From NCBI GenBank assembly GCA_003427395.1, contig BFEA01000117.1, positions 2,132,932-2,188,502 of the forward strand: 55,571 nt of DNA, read 5' to 3'. Positions within the stretch are counted from its first letter, which is position 1. The number at the start of each line of letters is the position of its first letter. Positions 11,690 to 20,953 of this stretch are shown piece by piece. Source of the stretch: Chara braunii (lineage: Eukaryota; Streptophyta; Charophyceae; Charales; Characeae). Position numbers and translations under genes: made by a program. Below the pieces are notes generated by a model. It did no database searches, had not been told where the DNA came from, and saw nothing but the letters and a program-made list of their open reading frames with translations.

Positions 11690-12415
11690 CAGGGCGCCGA
11701 GCCTGCGTGGACCAAAGGAAAGTCCTGTGGCGCACCCTCCCTTTTGCTGAGACAGGGACCAACAGGACTGATCCGCGTCAAGGTACAGTCCAAGTACTTG
11801 GACTTGTAGAGGTTCGGGAACACGACTACAAGCTGCAACATCAAACAAAAAGGCTGGTACCAAATAGGGACTTGGTACGCAAGGGTGGGTCGGGACACCG
11901 CGCCCTCCAACAACGCGTACCTCAGTCAATGGTCGGAAGACGAGATTATAAACAATTTCTTGTTCAACACGAACCTCAGTTTGAGTCAAGTAATCAAAGA
12001 GGCTCGACCGAAAGACGTGAGGTGGACTACTCACAAAGTGAGCCTTTATGAACTTTTTAAGCAGGAAGACGTCAAGTATTCGATCTGAGATTTGAAAGTG
12101 ATGACCCAGGATGAGGACGAGAGTGTCCAAGTATTCGGGAGGCGGTTTCAAAAGATATTCGATGCCCTGATTGCGAAAGAGAAGTTATCGGAGATCGAGA
12201 GATGCACGATCTTCATCGGTCGACTACCTAGAGGGAAGCAAAAGCGAGTACTGAGAGAAATGCCTCACGACAAGTTCGATTTTGCGGCGGTACTCAAGTT
12301 GGCGATGAAGGTCGAGGCCGACGACTACAATGACCTAGTCTGGAGAGGAATGCAGCGCCGGTACTTTTCCCTCTATCGAGAGTTAATCCAGAGTCGAGTG
12401 GGTACACCTGGGTAG
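11690..12415 (+). pseudogene. gag: gag N-terminal/capsid half (LTR-retrotransposon relic)
   Basis: One plus-strand frame runs from about 11690 to 12415 with in-frame stops near 11805 (TAG) and at 12086-12088 (TGA, probably from CGA). The 12092-12412 segment has the helical, charged composition of a Retrotrans_gag capsid domain, including VQVFGRRFQKIFDALIAKEK and LKLAMKVEADDYNDL. There is no zinc knuckle, protease or reverse transcriptase after it: within about 30 bp the sequence becomes a LINE. The missing C-terminal half is plausibly the minus-strand gag at 33.9 and 20.3-19.0 kb (see inversion finding). Confidence 0.65.
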
Positions 12416-12439
12416 GGCCCCATCCTGCGAAACAAGGCC

Positions 12440-15400
12440 AACAGCCAGAGAGGAGACTGAATTTCTTCCTCGCCAGGGGCTCAGTTTGGGACAGATGTTG
12501 GTGGTGCGGTACCTTGGTGGCCTCATCATCTGATCACTCGCCTCTGGGAATGGACATAGTGGCAAAAGAACAGTTTCAAACAGTTAGCCCACCATTTCGC
12601 CTGAATACATCTCATTTGAAGGAAAAATGAATAGTTGATTGGGTGGGTTCTCAAATGAAGGATTGGATGGGAGCAAAGGACTTCTTTAGATACGAGGAGA
12701 AATGGGCGGAAGTGGGCCTAGGGATAATTACGGCGGTGATATAAATTTTTTCGAGAATGCGGGCAGCGAATAGAAGATGGGAAGAAGAGAAGGCAGAGGA
12801 AGCAGTTAAGGAAGCGGGGTACAAAATGGGGGGGGACCCATTTACGGAATTTTATTGGACAGAGCAGAGGAAAAAAAATATGGTCATTCTGGAAAAGCTA
12901 GAAGCAAAAAAGCAGGAAGAGTGGTTGGACTGGCTAAAGATCATAGGGGTAGTGGGCTATGATCGAATGACAAAGATTACCTTTAAAAGTCTGATTTTGA
13001 GACAAGCAAGGCCCGTAATTAGGGAGCTAAAACACCCCTTTGCACTAAATGCCCCAGAGGCCACAAGTCCGATAGAAATGTACTCACATGCAAAAGCTTA
13101 TTTTCAAGATATTGTAGCCACAAGGAGACCTTGGGACACAGCGGACACAAATCTCTCCCTAGTCTCAAACTTCTTGAATGGATTGAGGTCAAGAATATCA
13201 CGAGAGGCAAAAGAGGCATCAAATGCTCCCTTTCCTACTCATGAGCTATACACAGCAACCAAGAGGATGGCGAAGGGCAAGTGTCAAAGTCTGGATGGGC
13301 TGCCAGTTGAGCTTTACGTGAGCACATGGAAGACCTTTGCCCCCTTCTTATGTCAGATCTTTAATAACAGTTTGGGAATAGACCACTTGCCGAATCGATG
13401 GTTGACAGGGGCGATCTTCCTGTTGTACAAAAGGGGTACAAGAAGGAAGTGAGGAACTATAGGTCAATCTCGGTTCTAAATGTGGCATATAAAATACTGG
13501 CAAACCCCCTGACAATTAGATTAGCGGAGTATCTTCCTAGCCTAGTAGGTAGAGAGCAAGAGGTTTTTGTAAAGGGAAGATCTATATTTGATAACATAAT
13601 GTCGACTATTCAGGCTTTAGAAGTGATTGGAAGGGAAAAGAGGGAAGTAGCGATCCTACTATTAGACATGGAAAAAACATATGATAAGGTAGAATGGGTT
13701 TTTGTTTTCACTTCCCTGGATAAGATGGGTTTTGGGGAACGGTTTAGTACATGGGTTAAAGCAATGTATACAGAGGCGTCATCAGTGGTAATAGTGAATG
13801 GTAAAATGTCAACACAATTTCAGTTGTTAAGGTCATTAAGACAAGGGTGCCCCCTTGCCCCCTTGCCCCCTTGCTGTTTGTCACACAACTAGAAGTACTA
13901 TTACACGACATTAGAAGTAATGAGAAGATAGTTGGTTTGCATCTCCCTCCACAGATACATTGGAAGGGAGGGGCTATTGCAGACGATCTCACCGTTGCAT
14001 GTGAAAATAAGAAAGAGTTTTTGGAAGAGTTGAAGGGAGTGCTAGATAGCTACTGTGATTTGTCGGAGGCCTCAATCAATTGGGACAAACCAGTTTACTT
14101 TTTGCCTCATTTGTTTACACTCAAGGTTGACTGGGGACTGGGACATATCCCCACAAATACTGCAGAAAGATTTTTGGGGGTACAGGTATCCTTTTCAGAC
14201 TGCTCTGCTACTCAAGATAACCTCTTAACGGAAAAGGTGGTGGCCATGATTCATGGCTGGGTGCGGAGCCACCAGCTGTCCTTGTTTGATAGGGCCCTGG
14301 TACTTTCATCTGCAGCATTCTTGATCCCTTGGTTCCCTTTTATGGTACACGTGTTAAGTGAAGAGGCATATCAGAAAATAAAACGACGAGCGGCTAGATA
14401 CTTGTGGAAACCACTGGCGTCAGAGGATCAAAGACTTTATTGTAAAGGCCGCATTGGAAATCATTAGTTGTGCCAGGAGTCAAGGGGGCTAAGGGATTTT
14501 GGATCCCATGCAACATAATATAACCCTTCTTGTAAAATGGCCAATGGCCGCAATTAATGGAGACAAAGGAAAATGCTGGCTCAAGATGGCTGTTTACATT
14601 TTAATGGAGGAATGATCATTGAAAGAGCCCTCTCATGTGTCGCTATGCTTTATGATTGGTTCCTATACTCAAAGGAGGCCAAAGTCTAAAATTTGGCACA
14701 ACATTATTCGAGCCTGGAAGAAGGTGAGGCCACAGCTAATAACCGAGTCAAGATCAAAAGGGGAAATACTATGCCAAATTTTATTTGAGAATAAATTTAT
14801 GTTGGAAAATTGACAGGAACTGAAAGTAGATGGTAGTGCAGGCTCCTTTGGGAGAGTCTTGATTGAACATGGCATTATTCAACTGAAGGATGTATGAGAC
14901 GAAGTCGCAGCTAAATGACGCACCTTGGATGAGTTAAGAGGTAGGCTTTTGAGACTCGGACATCTGGAGTCCAACTATGAGAGAGTCAAAAGAGCGGTAC
15001 CTCAACATAGAATCAATGCATTGCACATAGATAAGAACTTAATGAGGGCAGTTGAGTGGAGGACCCAGACAATGGGAACAAGCTTTGAAAAATATTGGGG
15101 TCCCGATCTGGGTTGAAGGCTGAAGGTACAGAAATGGAGAAAGGGGTTGGACAGGGACAAGGGAAAACTGATATGGGAAGGGGAAGGTACGGTAGGGACC
15201 ACACTAGACTTGGAAGAGGTGAGAGTGCATGAGCAACAGTCGCAGAAGGGTTCAGATTGCTACCTGGTAAGGGATGTTCAAGATAACATGGTAATATAAC
15301 CCATATTGTTCAGGTGGAGCTCAGTCTCCCAAGTGCAGGGTATCCCAGTGTATCACTATAAAACAAAGGCGGGGGTACAACTACAACAAGAAAAAAACCC

Positions 15401-16030
15401 AAGAAAGTCGAGTGCAGTGGCTAAAAAGAGATTGTCAAACCTGCAAATTGCACGGGTGGAAGCAAATGATCTATATAAACTATGGAAGGCCTTGAAGAAG
15501 GTCCCGACTCAAAGACAGGCGGCAGTGCAGTGGCTACAGTCGATGCAGATCACCCCCATGACAACATGGCTCAATACGAGGGAATGAACCTTTCCTCAAC
15601 ATGCGTCAGGTGCAATTGGGGTTGGGAGACAACATCCCACTTGTGACTATATTGTCCTTTGTCGCAGGTAATATGGGAATGGTGGAGAGAATTTTGGAAT
15701 AACACAGGTTTGGACTTTACATGGGGAGACGACTTCATCCTTTTTGAGGTGACAAAAGGAAACTTGGATTCGGGGGGAGGGTATGTCGCCCTCTGCTGCA
15801 GAGGGATAGTGATGGAAACTATCTCGGCAGCGCGAAATGCAAAAATATTTCAGAAGGAGGAAGTAAACGTCCATCATGCAAAAAAACAAATAAAAGCAAA
15901 TGTCAGGCTAGCAATGTTCGCTGATTGGAGAAGGAAAAACTTCTCTTGGTTTCTTGATACTTGGGCAAAAGGCAACTTCGCAAAAATCCATGAAGGAAGT
16001 AAGTTAGAAGTCACCCAATGGTTATGCTGA
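12440..16030 (+). pseudogene. LINE ORF2, 3' half (end of endonuclease, reverse transcriptase, zf-RVT)
   Basis: Begins inside the endonuclease domain: LNFFLARGSVWDR, then the catalytic SDHSPL near 12535, then PPFRLNTSHL. The reverse transcriptase follows: GKCQSLDGLPVELY (about 13280), motif A LLLDMEKTYDKVEW (about 13660), motif B RQGCPLAPLLF (about 13840-13880), motif C IADDLTV (about 13985). After 14.5 kb come connection-domain pieces, then a zinc-finger zf-RVT signature near 15600-15660 (CVRCNWGWETTSHL...YCPLSQVIWEWW) with one internal stop, and a C-terminal tail to TGA 16027. Frameshifts lie near 13430 (apparent 1-nt loss) and at 13850-13873 (8-bp repeat gain), with many stops after 14467. 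It would have made the polymerase of an L1-type element; now dead. Its 5' half is absent here. Confidence 0.88.
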
Positions 16031-16455
16031 GAAGAGTCTTGGGACGCTTTTAGCCCTGTTCAGTTCTCTGAGAATAATAAAAGAGTTAATTGTGTTTGAA
16101 TGGGACGCTGGACCCTGTTTCCAACCTTACCTGTTTGGTGCTTTAAAGATTTACTTTTGAAATGCTTTGTTTTTAAGTGTTTCAAGAGTGGTAGAAACCA
16201 GGACAATGAATTTACATTGACTGCTAAGGCAGTCTCTTTTTTTACTGTGCTTCAAGGCTTAACTTTTTGGAAAGTTTTTAGGAGGTAAGGGACGCTGGAC
16301 CCAGTTTCCAGTAGGTGCTTTGATACTTCACTAGCTACAGCTGAGATTTGTGCGAGTCTGGCTCGTAAGCAAAACTGGCTGATGCTGCCGGGATAACTCC
16401 AGGTATAATTGTGAGGTCCCCGACCTCGTCCTATTGCTTTTTGTAATAAATGTTT

Positions 16456-16456
<1 letters not shown>
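16031..16456 (+). other. LINE 3' region with internal direct repeat
   Basis: Follows the ORF2 stop. A short sequence, GGGACGCTGGACCC[AT]GTTTCC, occurs at about 16099 and 16289. The segment ends in GTAATAAATGTTTC just before a (CT)n tract, which may be the LINE tail. Confidence 0.45.
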
Positions 16457-16531
<75 letters not shown>

Positions 16532-16556
16532 GCGCGCGCGCGCGCTCTCGCTCTCT
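16457..16556. repeat. (CT)n microsatellite running into (CG)n
   Basis: About 35 CT dinucleotides, then CACGCGCGCG and CTCGCTCT. The adjoining right flank (16560-16640) is copied at 17905-17996 next to another (CT)n tract. Confidence 0.95.
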
Positions 16557-16640
16557 TTTTTGTTTTGCACGCTCTTAGTCTCATTGCTTTGGCAACCTTA
16601 GGCCTGGGTTCCCTTCGCTCACGCGGTAGACAATTTGTTT
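16557..16640 (+). repeat. Duplicated (CT)n right flank, copy 1
   Basis: GCTCTTAGTCTCATTGCTTT and the following bases through GGTAGACAATT match 17926-17996 with a few substitutions. Both copies follow a CG-rich end of a (CT)n tract, so microsatellite and flank were duplicated together. Confidence 0.85.
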
Positions 16641-16949
16641 GTTCACAGCCCTAAGGCTGCGGTATAGTGGCCTTCGGCATCTGCGTCAAGGTGTCGCATT
16701 TTTGGCGACGGCCAACCAGAACGCAAAGTGGGCTCTTAGAAGGCAAAACAAATTGGGGGACCGTTACTTGGCAAAATTGCGGACTACCTACAACTAACTC
16801 TCGTAGAACCGGGACTTTTGAAAAAAGGAAGGACCGGTCCTCGGGTGGAAGTGGACCCCAATACGAAATGAGGGCAAAGGGCTCTCAGGCCCAGACGTTG
16901 AGGTTCGTCTTCTGAAAACAGAAGGTCAGGCGCAACTAAACAGACGTTT
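16641..16949. other. Unassigned sequence
   Basis: No gene or repeat I can support in this 0.3-kb stretch. Confidence 0.4.
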
Positions 16950-16954
16950 TGCAT

Positions 16955-17135
16955 GAGGCAGCTTTGACGATTTTCTGTGCTCGGAGGAATCCGCATAAAA
17001 ATTTGAAATTGTGAGAGTCCATAGACGAGGTCGTGTTCATTCCAGGAAAAATATAAGAACATTTTGAAAAAATCCTTTAGACCGTAAAATCATCATCGCG
17101 CCGATTCGACACACTTTCAATTTTTGCCACTCAGC
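16955..17135 (+). repeat. Dispersed ~180-bp repeat, copy 1
   Basis: Shares ordered blocks with 35645-35840: GTCCATAGA, CAGGAAAAATAT / AAGGAAAAATAT, GACCGT and CGCGCCGATT. A more diverged copy follows at 17165-17345. Confidence 0.6.
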
Positions 17136-17164
17136 CATGTGTGGGCCAACTAAAAAAGTACTCC

Positions 17165-17345
17165 AAATTCAGGAAGTTTTCATGCGCAGAATAATACGTG
17201 AAAAAACCTGAAAATTGGAGTACTCGTAGATTTTGTTGTGATCTTTACAGGAAAAATGTTAAATAATTTTTTAAAAATCATTCCAACTGTGAAATAGATC
17301 GCGGCTGCAATTTGACCCATACTTCAATTTTGTCATTCAACCTCT
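17165..17345 (+). repeat. Dispersed ~180-bp repeat, copy 2 (diverged)
   Basis: Contains TGTGATCTTTACAGGAAAAA, a T-rich centre and TTCAATTTTGTCATTCAACC at positions equivalent to copy 1. It ends at the start of the long CT tract. Confidence 0.45.
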
Positions 17346-17475
17346 CTCTCTCTCTCTCTCTTGTAGCCCCCCCCTCTCCATCTCTCTCTATTTCTCCTTC
17401 TTTCTCTCTTTCACTTTCTGTCTCTCTCTCCCACTCATATCAACAAATAAAACAAAACTCTCTCTCTCTTTCTCT

Positions 17476-17524
<49 letters not shown>

Positions 17525-17830
17525 NNNNNNNNNNNNNNNNNNNNNNNNNNNNNNNNNNNNNNNNNNNNNNNNNNNNNNNNNNNNNNNNNNNNNNNNNNNN
17601 NNNNNNNNNNNNNNNNNNNNNNNNNNNNNNNNNNNNNNNNNNNNNNNNNNNNNNNNNNNNNNNNNNNNNNNNNNNNNNNNNNNNNNNNNNNNNNNNNNNN
17701 NNNNNNNNNNNNNNNNNNNNNNNNNNNNNNNNNNNNNNNNNNNNNNNNNNNNNNNNNNNNNNNNNNNNNNNNNNNNNNNNNNNNNNNNNNNNNNNNNNNN
17801 NNNNNNNNNNNNNNNNNNNNNNNNNNNNNN

Positions 17831-17904
<74 letters not shown>
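17340..17904. repeat. Long (CT)n tract interrupted by 306-bp assembly gap
   Basis: CT-rich sequence from 17340 merges into pure (CT)n, then 306 N (17525-17830), then more (CT)n to about 17904 and a GCGCGC end. The gap is most likely unresolved microsatellite. Serine-leucine or arginine-glutamate frames across it are artefacts. Confidence 0.95.
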
Positions 17905-17908
<4 letters not shown>

Positions 17909-17996
17909 CGCGCGCGTGCGCGTGTGCGCTCTTAGTCTCATTGCTTTGGCTACCTTAAGGCTACGTTTCCCGTGCCTACGAGGTAGACAATTGATG
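17905..17996 (+). repeat. Duplicated (CT)n right flank, copy 2
   Basis: Matches 16552-16640 (see copy 1). Confidence 0.85.
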
Positions 17997-18142
17997 TGGT
18001 TGGGGAAGGGTAAGGTAGTGATTGTTTTGTCCTTATACACAACTCCAAGAGTGCGTGTGTATGAGGTCCGACCAGTGCTTTATTCACGATGTTTGTGTGT
18101 GTCTGGGGGGGTGTCGGATGATGCTTTATTCAAGATGTTCAT

Positions 18143-18197
18143 GGGACACTGAACCCAGTTTCCAACAGGTGTTGCACCCCACCAATAGACAGGAGCA
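18143..18197 (+). repeat. Dispersed 55-bp sequence, copy 1
   Basis: Near-identical to 55109-55164: CCCAGTTTCC, then CAGGTGTTGCACCCCACCAA and TAGAC[AC]GGAGCA. Shortened relatives are at 16099 and 16289. Confidence 0.85.
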
Positions 18198-18439
18198 TTC
18201 TGCCAAAAGTTTACTATAAGGGCATGTTCATATCGCCTTCTCTAGTGGGCTTAAGCTGAATTTTTTTGGGGTAAAAGAAAAACAGAGCGAGTGAGTGACT
18301 TCGCAGTCCGTCAGGGTTGTGTTGTCGAGCGCATCGGTCCTGCACAGGGCAGGACCCTTTCGACCGCGTCACGTAGGAGTTGGTCGACTCGCGATACACA
18401 TGGAGCTTCCGCAAGCCGCTCAAGCCGCTTCGGCCGAGT

Positions 18440-18650
18440 GCGCCGGCCATACCGCTTACGAGCCCCTACGACAGGATAGGGCCAACACGAGGTACAACTT
18501 ACTTCCACCTGAGGGAGCTGTCATCTCCCTTCGGTGGGTGTATCCCCGCCAAGCTACCAGTCCACAGTACAAAAGCTAATCAGTTGCAATCGCAAAGGTG
18601 GACCAGCCGATGACGTTTCTCGTTCGTTGTAGCATAGGAGGTAAGTGTGG
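18440..18650 (+). repeat. Diverged ~200-bp repeat, copy 1 (possible LTR fragment)
   Basis: Contains ACGAGGTACAACTTAC, a GAGGGAGCTGTCA block and GTTGTAGCATAGG in the same order as 25940-26135. Homology is clear in the centre and fades outward. No complete LTR boundaries are visible. Confidence 0.55.
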
Positions 18651-19019
18651 TCCCGCGCCTCTATCGGACTTGCACGAGAACCGACGTACTGGCGGGCTGA
18701 AGTCCCAAGCGCGATTCCTCGTCGGTCGACTGGGACGCATCCCACTTACCACGCTTTACACCACACTTAAAACATAAGAATAAAACACACATACACACGG
18801 AACGACACAAAACAAAACAACGCAAACAATCATAGTCCCTTCAGTAACCATACCACAACTTTCTGATGCGGAAATCGGATAGACGATACACGCGAGACTT
18901 AGTATAAAACCGCACGGACGCAGGGCTTTCTCATATCAACTAGCAATGCATGCTTATGCAAGCGGTCGCAATCATGACGTACTATGTAGTACCCATACTC
19001 ATGCGACCCTCGTTAATCT
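18651..19019. other. Unassigned sequence
   Basis: AC-rich stretch near 18770-18830; no gene recognised. Confidence 0.4.
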
Positions 19020-20346
19020 CGAGGTTCGTATTCGATACTCAAGTGTCGGTTGACACGCACTTTGAGGGGTTGATCTCTCGACACTTGACAATCCGCCTTG
19101 TGGCAGACTCCGGAAACCTTCTGCTTTCTTCCATCGGCTATCTCTATCTCGAAAAGGTAGGACCTGTACAAGTTCAACCCTAATCGCACGGCGAGCTCCT
19201 CGTCTATGATGTCAGCTTCACGGCCACTCCTTGAAGAACTATCTTATCATTGAGAACGGTCTCGACCGTCCCACTTCCTAGAATATAAAACTTGTTCAAT
19301 AGCACCCGTTCCACTCCATCTAAGTATATTGTTCCCGCGTGTTCAGCCTTTGCGCTCACTCCCGATACTGCCACAGTGGGTACCTTTGGCTTGAAAGTCA
19401 TCCGGACTTCGTCCCCCAGGGGAATCCGTGTCTTGTGTGTGATCATCTGTAGCTCATCTCGCGCGGGTCTCGAAGTCGCCAAGTACTCAAGTATCATACA
19501 CTGCATAGGTTGTGCTTGCCTAAGAGGCTCCACGATATCAATATCGTCTAAGAAGCTTTTCATGGTAAACTTTCAGGTTTCGCGCTTGCACGACGAAAGT
19601 ATGGCTTCCTCTCCTTCAATCCTCTGTCCGTCCTTCTCTGCCATCACATAATCCATGTCAGCCTTCTTAGAGGAAGATCCCCTTGCGGACTTACTCGTCG
19701 CGACCCGTATAAGTGTTGTAGGCGTCTCATCATTTGAAAACAAGCTCATCCGCACAATCTAGCTCCTCGCTGCTTCTTTGTCCTTGCTCGGGCGCACCCG
19801 CCTGGCCTGAACGTTCTCCTTCATCGAAGGGAACATTGATAGGTCACCCAGATCGTCTGCCCACTTGACGTACTTGCGCTCATCAAGTACAACAAATCCC
19901 TCATCTATGACCCGACTGAGGTCAGGACAATCCCTCTTCATGTGATCATCTGCCCTGCAATAGATGCAGGAATTTCTAGGAGTAGGGGGTCTCTCCCCTG
20001 CACCCCTAGTAACTGGCCCTCTCGTAGGCTTGACGTCTTGGTTGGAAGGCCCAGGAGATTTGGGATAGATTGGAGACTTCGGATATTCGGGCGAAGCAGG
20101 ACACCCTCCTCGGTCATATTGCCTGCGCGAATCTTCTCGACGACCTCCACCACACTCTGCCCTCTCGTAACCGCCACGATATCCATCACAGTGGTCCCTG
20201 TCTGATTCCCATCTGTCGAGGGAGTCCTCACTGTCTCTCGAGTTGAAATTGTCTGGGCTCCGGTACCCTTCCATGTTTCCTCCATATCAAGGACTGCGTG
20301 GATACTGTTCCTGCCTTCCCCCTCGGCTAAAAGTGTCCACTCCGTG
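19020..20346 (-). pseudogene. gag: gag C-terminal part with CCHC knuckle, plus retropepsin remnant
   Basis: Reading leftward from 20346, one frame passes a polar, arginine-rich linker and a CX2CX4HX4C knuckle (CIYCRADDHMKRDC) at 19968-19927. It continues in the same frame through 19755-19573 and 19563-19204 despite three stops (at about 20300, 19760 and 19570). It reaches TIYLDGVERVLLNKFYILG, typical of the gag-protease boundary. Just past 19210 the frame shifts and a protease-like stretch follows (EADIIDEELAVRLG, then FEIEIADGRKQKVSGVC). The catalytic Asp-Ser/Thr-Gly box expected just before it is not recognisable, so the enzyme would be inactive. The upstream part of this gag is at 33645-33890, across the hAT insertion. 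Confidence 0.75.
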
Positions 20347-20347
20347 A
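20340..20347. repeat. 8-bp target-site duplication of hAT element, left copy (CTCCGTGA)
   Basis: Identical to 33637-33644. Eight bp is the hallmark length for hAT insertions. The base before it (A) also matches, so nine bases agree. Confidence 0.8.
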
Positions 20348-20450
20348 CTGTGTTACCGCGCGTTCATTGAATGCGCATTCCGCGTTCAGTTTATGAACGC
20401 AGTGAACGCACGTTCACTGAACGCTCCTGAACGCGATTGACGCGTTCGCG
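20348..20450. repeat. hAT left terminus and subterminal GAACGCG cluster
   Basis: Begins with the terminal inverted repeat. Dense copies of CGCGTTC and GAACGC in both orientations follow, including the near-palindrome TGAACGCACGTTCA at 20403-20416. Clustered subterminal motifs are the usual binding sites for BED-domain hAT transposases. Confidence 0.65.
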
Positions 20451-20678
20451 CAGGAGGGCTATGAGGGGTGGGGAGGTGCTTGTCGGTCACTGGGGAGCTT
20501 CGGCAGTGCTTGGGGGGGTCGTGTGGGTGGTCGTCAGGCAATGGCGGGGTTTGGGCCTCTGGAAAGAAAAAGAAAAAAAAAAAAGAAAAAAGAAAAAAAA
20601 AACGGTAACAAGTCCGAAGGCAAAACGGCCAAAAAAGGAGCGGCGCAGGAGACGACGACGGCGCGCAGCGAAACTAAG

Positions 20679-20758
20679 AATTGAACGCGCGTTCAATTTT
20701 TTTGAATGCGCGTTCAATTGTTTGAACGCGTGTTCAATTTGGTTGAACGCGCGTCCGA
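20679..20758. promoter_or_regulatory. Four phased palindromes upstream of hAT transposase
   Basis: The palindrome TTGAACGCGCGTTCAA (20681-20696, extendable to 20 bp) is followed by variants starting at 20702, 20722 and 20743. Spacing is 21, 20 and 21 bp, about two helical turns, which would put the sites on one face of DNA. They end about 200 bp before the transposase coding region, so a dual role in transposase binding and promoter control is plausible. Function is inferred. Confidence 0.55.
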
Positions 20759-20953
20759 TTCTTGGAACGAGGGCATTTCGCGGGCGTGGGGGTTGGGTCG
20801 CGGGCCATGGTGGGTGGGTGGCACGCCTGACAGGGGCCGCTCAGCGGTGGGCCGAAGGGGCCTTGTGTGGGGTGGGAGGTCGGCGGGAGTTGGGGCTTCG
20901 TGGGACAGCCTAAGGGCAGATCGCTTCGGTGAACCCATCGGCAGACGACCACA

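Noticed and set aside
16331-17935. Ser-Leu and Arg-Glu repeat proteins across the CT tracts, one spanning the 306-bp gap
   Set aside because: Pure microsatellite translation; the gap sequence is unknown.
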